Assembly (NCBI GenBank): GCA_963971535.1 | Contig: OZ020589.1 | Coordinates: 96,282,324 to 96,346,323, forward strand | Source: Notolepis coatsorum | Lineage: Eukaryota; Chordata; Actinopteri; Aulopiformes; Paralepididae | DNA length: 64,000 bases | Reading direction: 5' to 3' | Part shown: positions 35,496 to 45,231 of the stretch, in pieces | Position numbering within the stretch: position 1 is the stretch's first letter | How the letters are laid out: the number at the start of each line of letters is the position of its first letter | The notes under the pieces: generated by a model | What the model was told of the DNA's origin: nothing | The model's input: the letters and a program-made list of their open reading frames with translations, nothing else | Databases searched by the model: none | Made by a program: the position numbers and the translations under genes

Positions 35496-35549
35496 TACGC
35501 TCCCTGTTGATGTTATGTATTCAATAGCTAAGTTAGCTAGCTAGCTATA

Positions 35550-36015
35550 TATATACGTGATTGGGAGCCAGCGCTTGACGGCCAACCACGTAAGCTTGTT
35601 TTTGTTTTTATTCCATTTTAATATCCCGGATGTTGTCACAGAGCTGTATTTTGGCTGGAAAAGGCATATTGGGACTCCGAAAGTGCAGTACTGGCCAGAT
35701 CCTGGTATTGGCGCTGTCTCGAGAATGCAGTTTCCGCTGTTGCAGACCGGGTGTCACTTTTTTTTGCTCCGGGTTAGCTTTTCTGTTAGCCTAAAGCTAT
35801 TGCTTCACCAGATCGCCTGGAATATTTTTTGCGACGGCGAATTCAGTATGCAGTAAAGGAATATAGCATCAGCCAATGGACATATCGATCTACCAGATGG
35901 CGATCAAATAACTGGGAAATTCTTTTTGGAATCCAACTGGCCACAGGTAAGAGCGATTTGACGTCAATTTCAGTCTGATCGGGCCTTGTTCTCATAGCCG
36001 TTATTGGTAATCAAT
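35550..36015 (-). mobile_element. TTAA-family fragment
   Basis: Matches in reverse the interior of the element 43293-45231: GATTGGGAGCCAGCGCTTG, GTTTTTATTCCATTTTAATA and the CGATCTACCAGATGGCGATC region. The TTAA terminus itself is missing at the left, and the right side runs into a microsatellite. Confidence 0.65.
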
Positions 36016-36063
36016 AATCAGAAACGATTCAATCAAACGATGTATGAAAGGTGCTATATAAAT

Positions 36064-36079
36064 AGTTATTATTATTATA

Positions 36080-36162
<83 letters not shown>
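36064..36162. repeat. (ATT)n microsatellite
   Basis: About 30 near-perfect ATT units, following the motif GCTATATAAATAGTTATTATT, which is typical of SINE 3' ends in fish. Confidence 0.95.
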
Positions 36163-36165
<3 letters not shown>

Positions 36166-36392
36166 GCACACACTGATTGGACATCCACATAAAAAGTGGC
36201 AAACTTCCCCTTTAAAATATTCGAAGAGTTGATTACCTCCAAAAGGTTTGTCATATTCAATCTACTGATCAGATCACACAGAACATAGACACATCAAACC
36301 ACACATTATACACAACAAAGAGGGGGGGGGTTCTTTGGCATTGCTAGTCAAACTTTAGACAGAAACTACCATTCTTCATAAACGTCGTCCAT

Positions 36393-36956
36393 AGAGAGAG
36401 AGAGACAGAGAGAGATAGCGAGAGAGAGGAGAGAGAGACAGACAGAGAGAGACAGACAGAGATAGAGAGAGAGACGGAGAAAGCGAGTGAGGAGAGAGAC
36501 AGAGAGGGGGAGACCGAGAGACAGACAGAGACAGAGAGGGAGAGAAACAGAAAGAGAGAGAGAGGGAGAGAGACAGAGAGGGAAAGAGAGAGACAGATAG
36601 TGAGAGAGAGACAGACATACAGAGACAGAGAGAGACAAGGAGATATATATAGAGAGAGAGAGACAGATATACAGAGAGAGAGGGAGAGAGATACAGAGCG
36701 AGAGAGAGGAGAGAGACAGAGAGGAGAGAGACAGAGCGAGAGAGACAGACAGACAGAGACAGAGAGAGAGGGAGGGAGAGAGACAGACAGAGAGAGAGAG
36801 GGGAAGAGACAGAGAGACAGACAGAGAGGGAGAGAGAGACAGAGAGAGACATATATACAGAGAGAGAGGGAGAGAGACAGAGAGGAAAAGAGACAGAGAG
36901 AGAGAGACAGAGAGGAAAAGAGACAGAGAGAGAGAGACATAGAGAGAGACCGAGAC

Positions 36957-36995
<39 letters not shown>
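36393..36995. repeat. GA/CAGA-rich low-complexity tract, ~600 bp
   Basis: Irregular (GAGA)n and (GACAGA)n sequence. It yields long spurious frames on both strands (Ser/Leu-rich on minus, Arg/Glu-rich on plus) that should not be taken as genes. It lies in a mark1 intron just downstream of the candidate microexon. Confidence 0.93.
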
Positions 36996-36999
<4 letters not shown>

Positions 37000-37291
37000 C
37001 GAGAGGCTACATATACAACGAGAAGGAGAGGACAACAGGTGAACCCAAAAGTGCAGGAATCGGCAAACTCTTTAAAACGGCAACACAATCGGCACTCTTC
37101 GCGGTGCACGGACGGGCGGGGTAGGCGAGGTGGGAAGCAAGTCAAACATTAGATATCTCTCGGCACACGGCAGGGTAGGCGGGTGTTTGGGTTCGTAATG
37201 TCATTTAAAAAACTGTGCTGTGGCGGGCTGAGGCCAGAGGTTAAGGGGAGGGGTCGGTTTTGTAACCACGGTAATCATTCCAGGCTCCTAC

Positions 37292-37318
37292 CTCAGGGTT
37301 GTCCTGGAAGAGAAAGTT
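37292..37318 (-). CDS. mark1: Candidate mark1 27-nt microexon
   Basis: On the minus strand a strong polypyrimidine tract ending TTTTTAG precedes 27 nt, followed by GTAGGAG. The length is a multiple of three and the phase (two bases carried in, two out) matches both neighbouring exons. Joined, it reads ...SKFVRR-TFSSRTTL-RSMSGEP.... Human MARK1, as I recall it, has a ~15-residue segment at this place ending GRTDTSRSTSGEP; RTTLRSMSGEP resembles its end. MARK2 and MARK3 also carry a 9-residue alternatively spliced exon here. The exon could be skipped without shifting the frame. No transcript evidence is available, so chance cannot be excluded. Confidence 0.55.
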
Positions 37319-37445
37319 CTAAAAAGAAAAAAGAAAAAAAAGAAAGGGAGAGAGAGAGAAAGAGATAGGTTGTAGAGTACTGAAAATCTATACAGGTACA
37401 ATTACTACCATAAAAAATACTCATCTTTACTGTATATGTAGTACA

Positions 37446-37676
37446 TACACGGTAAAAAAAAAAAGTAAATGGTGCATTTATATAGCGCTTTTATCCAAAG
37501 CACTTTACAATTTGTTCCTCACATTTTTACCCATTCACTCAAACATTCACACACCGATCGGGAGCAATTAGGGGTCAAGTGTCACTTCGACATGCTGCCT
37601 GGGAGGAGCGGGAATTTAACCGGGAACCTCTGGATTACCAGATGACTGCTCAACCTCCCGAGCCACTGTCGCCTTA
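37446..37676 (-). mobile_element. tRNA-derived SINE, third family
   Basis: The minus strand begins GGCGACAGTGGCTCGGGAGG with an A-box-like GTGGCTCGGGAGG and a B box GGTTAAATTCC (one base off consensus). It ends with CTTTGGATAAAAGCGCTATA followed by AAATGCACCATTTAC, a tail common to fish SINEs. Confidence 0.72.
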
Positions 37677-37679
37677 CTG

Positions 37680-38088
37680 TTGGAAGCAGCCACTAGTTTC
37701 CCTGTGTGGCAGTCAATGCTTCATCATCATCTCACGGTTGCTTCTCAGAGAGCTGCACTGGCTTCCGTTTGCCACAAGAATCCACTTCAAGGTCCTCAAC
37801 CTGGCATATTGTGCAGTGAGGGGAACGGCTCCCTCCTACCTCCGGTCAATGGTCTCATTAACGGTGTGTGTATGCAATTCAGCTTTATTCTGTTTTATAT
37901 GTGTATTTTTGTTAAAATGTGTATATTGTGATGATGAATTGTATTTTTATGTAGGCCTATTTGATGTATGCTATGGGTGATAACCTTTATCACTTTAGGT
38001 TGATGCCCTTTTTAACATCTTGGCCAGGGACTACAGATGAAATCTAGCCTTCTGGCTAATTCTGCCGTATTTACATTTCTAATGTTGA
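37680..38088 (+). mobile_element. LINE fragments (L2/CR1 C-terminus and a LINE 3' UTR)
   Basis: 37730-37860 encodes LLRELHWLPFATRIHFKVLN, LAYCAVRGTAPSYLRSMVS, the L2-type C-terminal block. From about 37990, CTTGGCCAGGGACTACAGAT and CTAGCCTTCTGGCTAATTCT form a 3' UTR that continues after the TTAA element at 38867 (GCACTGTCCCTTTTGCAAAT AAAC). The TTAA element inserted into this 3' UTR. Confidence 0.7.
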
Positions 38089-38866
38089 TTAACAGGTTCA
38101 GCGCCAGAGGTCGCTATGGGCGTATGGCCGTTGTGTGCCAGCGCTTTGTTCAATGGGGATAAATGCCGGTGTTTGCAGTGCTAAAACTATATTAAATATT
38201 ATAGCTATGGATCTAATAACAGTCGATTGTCAGTGAGTTTCTTCCGGTCAACATGCAAAAACCAGATTTGTTTTCATCCATACATTTCCGTTTTATACCG
38301 TGGTGAATATGAGTATAGTTTTAGAGTGATTCTGTGTACCGTTAATCCCGGGAAACGACCAAACAGTGTTTTACTGCATTTCATTATAAATCGTGCCATT
38401 TCGGATCAACGCAAGATTTATAACATATAGTCCTTACCTTGTCTATGATGTACTGCAAAAAGAATAATCCAATTATCTGATCGCCATTCCAAATACTGAT
38501 CACGATCGTGTGTCCAACGTAATCCAGCATTGAACATGAACGGGGGGCGGGGACCCTCGTCGATGCCATCCCTATAAGCGCTTGTCTTGCTGGAGTATTT
38601 AGACCCCGCCCGCACGCCGCAGCTCGGAGACAACAAGCCACATCGTTTCAAATGGAGTGCAATAGCGGCCGCAAGGCGGTAGGCGGCGGTATTGGCTGTT
38701 TGCGATCTCAGACCCATTCCCAATGATAACATCAGGCTGGATGGATGAATTATGAATGGATATAGCGAATAAAAGAAATAACGACCAAAACCAGACTTTT
38801 CTGTTTGGCGCTCAAGCGATGGCGGGTTAACCCAATTTATCTCGGGTCTGGTGTCCAATGTGTTAA
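38089..38866. mobile_element. TTAA-flanked element, copy 4
   Basis: TTAA-CAGGTTCAGCGCCAGAGG at the left and GGTGTCCAATGTG-TTAA at the right, 778 bp. Core TTCCGTTTTATACCGTGGTG. It is close to the copy at 48938-49821 (same core, same GGCGGTATTGG stretch). Confidence 0.82.
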
Positions 38867-38899
38867 TATGCACTGTCCCTTTTGCAAATAAACTTAACT

Positions 38900-39365
38900 A
38901 CACACCCACAAGACCGCTACGCTCTACATCTTCTAACTACACACCCTCAAGACCCCTACGCTAGTCTACATCTTCTAACTACACACCCTCAAGACCCCTA
39001 CGCTCTTTATCTTCTGGCCGCCTCAGATCCACTCCTATCTGAGGTCCTGGGGGGTCATCAAAGCGAAGCAGGCTATTCTCGGTCCTCGCTCCACAACAGT
39101 GGAACCAACTTGAGTAAAAACAGTTCAATCAATATCTGAAATAATAATAATGATGTACTATGTACTTTACCACTATCTACTATGCCTATACTACTACCTA
39201 TCATGCTAATATGTCTACTACTATGCACTCAAGTTCAACACTATTTGACGAACAATGCCACTGACCCTTAGCTGCCAGATATCTACCCCTCCTGCTGACT
39301 TGTTGTTCAGAATTTGTAAGTCTCTTTGGATAAAAGCGTTCAGCTAAATGACTAAATGTAAATGA
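38900..39365 (+). mobile_element. L2-type LINE 3' fragment
   Basis: Three tandem copies of an ACTACACACCCTCAAGACCC-type segment lead into SSGRLRS-like C-terminal coding remnants (DPYALYLLAASDPLLSE). The fragment ends with the L2 tail GTCTCTTTGGATAAAAGCGT and CAGCTAAATGACTAAATG. It is related to 13110-14049. Confidence 0.75.
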
Positions 39366-39423
39366 TCATTGATGTTGACGCCAGCGTTCTTGGGATATTG
39401 GTGAAAACAACATGGTGAGACAG

Positions 39424-39857
39424 CAGTGCTGTAGTCGAGGCACTAAACCTCGAGTCCCCAGTGTTCGCGTCCGAGTCCAAGTCTGAGTCACCAAAGAAGA
39501 GCCAGAGTCGAGTCTCCATTACCCGAGTCCGAGTCCAAGTCATCAACGTTGAGTCCACTGCATTCTGGCAGTCAAAGAGCTGACATTCAAATTAAATATA
39601 AATGACACAGCGGTCACCATTTCAAAGGGAGTTTATTTACTTTGTGACACAATAGCCAAACAAATGCACTAGCCATCAATATATTATGCCAAATGAGTAG
39701 GGCCTATTACAAACATTTATTAAAATAAATAATTATCAATTAACAAGTCCGAGTGCTCGTCTGCACCTTCCGAGTCCGAATGCAGTCAATGCTCGAGTCC
39801 AAGTCCGAGTCACGAGTCCTGAAAATCAGGTCCTGAACTTGAGTAACTACAACACTG
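39424..39857. mobile_element. Non-autonomous hAT transposon, 434 bp
   Basis: Ends CAGTGCTGTAGTCGAGGCAC and AGTAACTACAACACTG, flanked by 8-bp duplications TGAGACAG (39416-39423) and TAAGACAG (39858-39865), one mismatch. It is rich in GAGTCCGAGTCCAAGTC repeats. A right-end relic of the same family lies at about 41960-41990. Confidence 0.85.
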
Positions 39858-39865
39858 TAAGACAG

Positions 39866-41040
39866 CAGTGCTCCACGTCAGAGAGAGAGAGAGACAGAGA
39901 GAGATACAGACAGAGAGACAGACAGACGGAGAGCGTAAGGGAGAGAAAGAGGGAGAGATAGATTCCTCCCTCCCTCTCCTAGAGTGCAGTCGCATCCTCC
40001 TCTCGCTCTCCACTATCTGTGCTCTGTGTTTCGTGCAGTTTGTCGGACTATACTTAAATCAACTCGAAATGGATCTAATCAGTGGATCGCATATTTTCGT
40101 CAAGAAAGCAGATTAAGGCTAACCCTCTCTGCCTCTTGGGACATTTCAATCGGGCTACCAACTTGAAGACGTGGACATTTGGATTATCAAAGTTTTTGGA
40201 TTGCAATAAGAAGATTTTGGATCCGTTTACCGCGCACAGGACCTAGCAAAATGAACTGACTAAGACACTTGGACTAACGCATTCAGTCATTTGGACGGAG
40301 TTGTTAAAACTCACTCCACTCAAATCAATAGTTATAATTCACTCTACTCAAAATCAAATTTAAATCGACGTGGCTGGAAGAAATGTTGCCAGCCAGCCTA
40401 AACTAATTCCGGACGACTCCCCAAGGTCGAACCAGAGAGCTGCTGATAAGACTTTGCAGCGAGACTCCCATCCCACCCCCCCTCTCCCGCGGATGCTCGC
40501 GCCAAATATGGCAGCGGAGCTACTGTGGCTGGGGGGGCCCACCAGGATGTTGCTGTCTCGCCCTCCCAACCCCCAACCGCCAGGTAACAGCAAATATTGT
40601 TTTAGAGCCTGTCCCCTACTTGCTGCAACTGTGGTCAGGACATTACCCTCCCTCCCGCCCTCCCAACCCCCCCCCCCCCCCCCTCCGCATAATGGCACCC
40701 CACTGTCGGCTGCCTCTCTGTGTGCGGCGGTGATACGCATACGTTTGTCTCAAGGCTAGTCCTGCATGTATCAACAAATGCGCATGTTGGTGATTTTATG
40801 TTTTGTGCCATTATTACTATCTAAAATGTAATAATTGTGGAATATTACTATAATGAGCTGTATGTGTATGAGCCAAGCATCCTATGATCTCACACTCTTA
40901 GGAGCAAAACAGAAAAAAGCATCTCACTGTAATGTACCTGTACTTTATTCGTGACAATAAACTACTACTACTAGAGGGAGAGAGAAAGAGGGAGTGGGAG
41001 AAAGAAAGAGAGGAGAAACAGACGGAGAGGGAGAGAGAGG
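39866..41040. other. Intronic sequence: GA tract, GC-rich stretch, LINE-like tail
   Basis: A GA-rich tract (39880-39960) is followed by 40020-40740, which becomes GC-rich with long C runs. The part ends near 40960 with CTGTACTTTATTCGTGACAA TAAAC, which looks like a retroposon 3' end. A 129-codon open frame (40370-40759) has no recognisable domain. I cannot assign the block to a family. Confidence 0.4.
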
Positions 41041-41067
41041 ACGGTTATACCCCTTTTACACCAACAG

Positions 41068-41934
41068 TTAACACTTTGAGTGCCACGCCGAATTTTCCTT
41101 TTTACCCCCTTGATGCCACCATCCACTCCCAATGTTAACGTTAATATCGCCTAATCTATGTTTTAAATTATGGCTATGTGTCTAATCTGCCCGTCGCTTA
41201 TCAAAGACTCATTTTCCAGTCAACATTGGCAAGGCAGATTGTATTTTTATCGCTTCATTTCCGTTTGATAGCATTTTGAAAATCACCCATTTTCCGGGGA
41301 AAAACAACACATTCTATGATAATCGCCTTTTACTGGAATATTCCAGAACGTTGTCATTTGTCGGCCTATTTATGAATCGTTTTCAAATAAACGCTAGATG
41401 ATCGATAGTATATGTGTGTGCACGCACGCTCGTGCCGTGCACTGATAATCGCTGCCGTTATTTCCTCATGGCTTTTACAGTCAAAACAGCTATATCACAT
41501 ATAGTGGAAACGCTTATATCTCCGTGAAAACGAGTCTGATTATCCTAACACTGATAACATAGCTTCCTTACCTGAGGTCAGATGGTATCCAAATGGTTTA
41601 TTCCAATTTCCGATCGCCATTCGAAAAAATCGATAAATGTATTGATCAACCGTGTATACAGTAGAATGAACTCTGGTAGACCCCGGCTGCATCAGTGAGA
41701 AGTAAAATGTGGAGTCAGAAATCCGTTCTCCCATTCACTTTCATTGAGTCCATTCCAAAAGGGTGATTTACCATCTGGGAGACGATAGGGGGCGCTTTTT
41801 TCAGATCTGAGCGCCGGTGGTCCCTGGATCTCCAACGGTAGGCTCGCGTGATGCAATATGATTTCAGATCGCTAATAATAAAAAATAAAAAAAAATAACC
41901 CGAATATTCTCGGGCGTGGCACTCAAAGTGTTAA
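41068..41934. mobile_element. TTAA-flanked element, copy 5 (best inverted ends)
   Basis: TTAA-CACTTTGAGTGCCACGCC at the left and GGCGTGGCACTCAAAGTG-TTAA at the right: an 18-bp perfect inverted repeat next to the TTAA. 867 bp, core TTCCGTTTGATAGCATTTTG. CACTTTGAGTGCC resembles piggyBac-type termini. Confidence 0.88.
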
Positions 41935-42021
41935 AGGGGAACACAACCCAAATGATGAAAGTCCTGGACTGGAGTAACTACAGCACTGTGAGACAACAAC
42001 ACACTCCTCCACGTCACTGAC

Positions 42022-42267
42022 CTGCGTACGAACTTGGAGGTGATCTTGCTGATGAGCCCCGTGGAGGTGCCCCTCCGGGCCTGGGCCAGGGCGCCTGTGT
42101 CGTGGGAGAGCGTGGGCGATGCGGGCGGCCCGTTGTAGGTGGCCGAGCGGCGGTCGCGGAGCTGCGCGCCGTGGAAGGTGGAGCGGCTGGAGCTCCCGCG
42201 GGGGAAGCGCGTGCGGTCAGGCGTGGTGCTGCTGATGCTGTGGGCCGACGGCGAGGCGGTGGGCGTG
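42022..42267 (-). CDS. mark1: mark1 exon, spacer region ([13 protein letters not shown]...)
   Basis: 246-nt exon between CTGCAG (42268-42273) and GTCAGT (42016-42021), phase 2-in/2-out. It encodes [80 protein letters not shown]. This closely follows the MARK1 spacer between the UBA and KA1 domains ([25 protein letters not shown] and [19 protein letters not shown] are MARK1-specific as I know them). The spacer is largely disordered and rich in phosphorylation sites. The exon is very GC-rich compared with its introns. A spurious Ala/Pro-rich frame overlaps it on the same strand. Confidence 0.95.
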
Positions 42268-42835
42268 CTGCAGAGAGGACCACGTCACTTTAGTTTAATT
42301 TACTAAAATTCTCAAAAATTCAGTAATAGGTGTGTATTCCATGCCCCCCTCACTTTAAAGAATCTTGTTTTTGTCCCTCTCACTTTTTACAGTCCGAAAA
42401 CGGCATGACTCGTTCTGTGATGTGTGCCTTTGTGCAATGCCATGTCGAAAGGAGTATAAGTATGGTTAAATGGAAATCAGCGTGGGTATGATGATATGAT
42501 GCGCGTGCGTTCTTCACATGCACGAAAATAATCGATTGTGTGTCCCCCACTTCTCAAACTAAGGTTTGGCCCTTGCCGCTAGGTAACTAGCAGGCAGCTA
42601 TGTGTGAGCACTGCAGCAGGCCTTTGTGTAAGCATGCATGTCACTAGAGGGTTTGATAAGACAGCTTGCTCGTTCCAATCATTTGACTCAGTCGGCCGTT
42701 TGATTGGATGTCGTTGTTTTAGCTCCTGCCCCTTACCGGACCAACAGACTTTATTATTATTTTTTTTCAGTGTCAAATGTTTTTAGAGTACTATCTACTA
42801 CTGTGAGTAGGACTGACATGTCTGTCTGCTCTGAC

Positions 42836-43000
42836 CTCTTGTACTCTGCGTTGTCATCTATGGGGGGCAGGGGGGACTTGATGGGGTGACCAGACGCTGA
42901 CATGGACTTGACGTGGCGGGATCGAGCTGACGAGACGGAGGCTGAGGGCACTCCTGGTGACGAAGAGGAGCTGTTGGTCACCACCGACACCTCTGTTAAA
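42836..43000 (-). CDS. mark1: mark1 exon, spacer region (LTEVSV...SMSASGHPIK)
   Basis: 165-nt exon preceded by a long C/T tract and CAG (43001-43003), followed by GTCAGA (42830-42835). It encodes LTEVSVVTNSSSSSPGVPSA, SVSSARSRHVKSMSASGHPI, KSPLPPIDDNAEYK. The KSMS(A/T)SGHPIK..LP.I pattern is characteristic of MARK1. The split Ser codon joins it to NGKDS of the upstream exon, and its last two bases (AG) join the next exon. The GA-rich tract 43004-43256 forms an unusually long polypyrimidine tract on the transcript strand, directly abutting the acceptor. Confidence 0.94.
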
Positions 43001-43003
43001 CTG

Positions 43004-43166
43004 AGAGAGAGAGAGGGGGGGGGGGGGAGAGAGGGAGAGGGGGAGAGAGAGGAGGGGGGGAGAGCGAGAGAGAGAGGGGGGGAGAGAAAGACAGAGGGGG
43101 GAGAGAGAGAGGGAGGAGAGAGAGAGGAGAGAGAGGGGGAGGGATAGAGAGAGAGAGGGGGGGGGG

Positions 43167-43256
<90 letters not shown>
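43004..43256. repeat. GA-rich microsatellite at a mark1 splice acceptor
   Basis: (GA)n with G runs, including about 50 near-pure GA units at 43170-43250. On the mark1 strand this is (TC)n ending CTCTCTCAG at the exon border. It yields spurious Ser/Leu frames. Confidence 0.93.
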
Positions 43257-43258
<2 letters not shown>

Positions 43259-43292
43259 AGAGACAGGGAGAGAGAAACAGACACAAACACAG

Positions 43293-45231
43293 TTAACACA
43301 TTCGGGGCCATTGGGATTAGACGGGCCCCACTCTATGAGGCCAGCTTTTCATTACAAGTTTTCACTGTGCGTGAGGTTGTTTGTAGAGCTAAATCTATAT
43401 TTTATATTATTGCTATGTGTCCATTGTCATTGTCAATTGACAGTATAAACCTTCCCTTCAATATGCCATAAAGAAGAAAAAAAATCATAAATACGTTCCC
43501 GTTTTATAGCGTCGTGAATATGAACATTATATCGGAATGGTCTGGGGGCATTCCTGCAAAGCTAGTTATAGGGCGCTAAGCTAATAACGTTAAATCGATT
43601 GCCGTTTCGGCCCTACACAAGTAAAAATCTAAATGCATATGATCGGTATCACCATGAATGCATGAAAGGGGGGGGGGGGGGGGCGGAGGAAGTCGTTTCT
43701 GATTATTGATTACCAATAACGGCATTCGTTATTGCAACATCATACGCTGACCGGGTGGATGGCTATGAGAACAAGGCCCGATCAGCCTGAAATTGACGTC
43801 AAATCGCTCTTACCTGTGGCCGGTTGGATTCCAAAAAGAATTTCCCAGTTATTTGATCGCCATCTGGTAGATCGATATGTCCATTGGCTGATGCTATATT
43901 AATTTACTGCATACTCAGGGCTGTACGCTAAGCTTTTTCACTAGGGGCACACTTGCCCCTAAATGAGAAATTTAGGGGCAAAACATTTTTTTTAGGAGCA
44001 AATTTGATTGTTTTTGATTTAAAAAAAAGAAGAAAAAAAAATTTATATAATTTTTTTTTAATAAAATATATATATTATATAATCATACTTGTAGTTGTAT
44101 TATCTGCGAGACGTCGCCACCACGGAACAAGTCAAAATGCTCGCTATATGCAACCAGCTCCACTGTCTGTGTGTACTCGAGTAGCCTCCAGCTACGGCCA
44201 GGATTCTCCGGAGCTGCAGCTGGACCCTATACTGTAGCCTCCAGCTACGGCCAGAATTCTCCGGCGCTGCAGCTGGGCCCTATTGACTATATTCAGCGTG
44301 CCCTCAGCTCGAATACGCATCGACTCAGTGTTATAACTTATAAGACATTGATATCAGGAGCTATCTGAACTATTTAGTTTAATGGGACGTTTCGTTTTGA
44401 ACAGTAAGCTAACGCGAGCTATCATGCACTACTAGACTTGCTGGAGGATTTGTTGATATCAGTAGCTAGCCGGCTGGCAGGCTCACCGAGGTCCCAGTGT
44501 TCCACTAGAGACTAGTGTTTACAACAGCCACGGGTGCGGGAGGAGCAGCAGACGCCGCAGCTCTCTCCGTGTGTCTGAGTTCAGTTCAGTTCAGTTCGGC
44601 TCACTATAGGAGGTCGAACGTGTCGAAAATATGAAGCAATACTAACTTTACTTTTCTTCATAGCTAAATCAGAGTGAGTGCTCAGTCGATTGTTCCCGCT
44701 GATCATACCTGCTGAGTGCTCACTGCTCAGCTCGCGTGAGTGGCGTCATCACACGCCTTGGATAATTTAGGAGTGAAATGCGAATGCAAGGCTTGAAAGC
44801 ACTGCTCGCAAGCCCGCCCCCAGATAATATTTACCAATCGCAACGGCCAATTAAAGGGGCAATTCGCGACGATATCATCGCAGTGTACAGCCCTGATACT
44901 GAATTCGGCATCGCAAAAAGTATTCCAGGCGATCTGTTGAAGCCATAGCTTTAGGCTAACAGAAAAGCTAACCCGGAGCGAAAAAAAAGTGACACCCGGT
45001 CTGCAACAGGGGAAACTGCATTCTCGAGACAGCGCCAATACCAGGATCTGGCCGGTACTGCACTTTCGGAGTCCCAATATGCCTTTTCCAGCCAAAATAC
45101 AGCTCTGTGACAACATCCGGGATATTAAAATGGAATAAAAACAAAAACAAGCTTAACACGTACATGGTTGGCCATCAAGCGCTGGCTCCCAATCACGTAT
45201 ATATACACGTGATTGGCCGGGAATGTGTTAA
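43293..45231. mobile_element. TTAA-flanked element, copy 6, with nested 980-bp insertion
   Basis: TTAA-CACATTCGGGGCCATTGG at the left and GGCCGGGAATGTG-TTAA at the right. Core CCCGTTTTATAGCGTCGTGA. Interrupted by a hAT-like element at 43916-44895. Its right TTAA (45228-45231) is shared with the next element. Confidence 0.8.
43916..44895. mobile_element. hAT-like element with 5-bp duplication
   Basis: Ends CAGGGCTGTACGCTAAGC and GCAGTGTACAGCCCTG, flanked by ATACT (43911-43915, 44896-44900). Joining the flanks restores TTACTGCATACTGAATTC, which is seen uninterrupted (reverse) near 35840-35856. A 5-bp duplication with CAGGG ends may point to a hAT5-like group. The interior 44100-44230 is shared with the element 30142-31056 (GTCAAAATGCTCGCTAT, CCACTGTCTGTGTGTACTC). 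Confidence 0.78.

Noticed and set aside
36344-37145. Long open frames (198-259 codons, Ser/Leu-rich) on the minus strand and a 174-codon Arg/Glu-rich frame on plus
   Set aside because: They are translations of a GA-rich low-complexity tract; no domain, and both strands are open for the same reason.
40370-40759. 129-codon Pro-rich frame as a host exon
   Set aside because: No splice context or recognised domain; composition comes from poly-C runs and the block ends like a retroposon tail.
42014-42283. Ala/Pro/Arg-rich 89-codon frame on minus
   Set aside because: Out-of-frame reading of the mark1 exon 42022-42267; the correct frame gives clear MARK1 sequence.
42757-43311. 184-codon frame on the minus strand as a single gene
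   Set aside because: Only 42836-43000 is real (mark1 exon). The rest is the translated GA microsatellite and intron.
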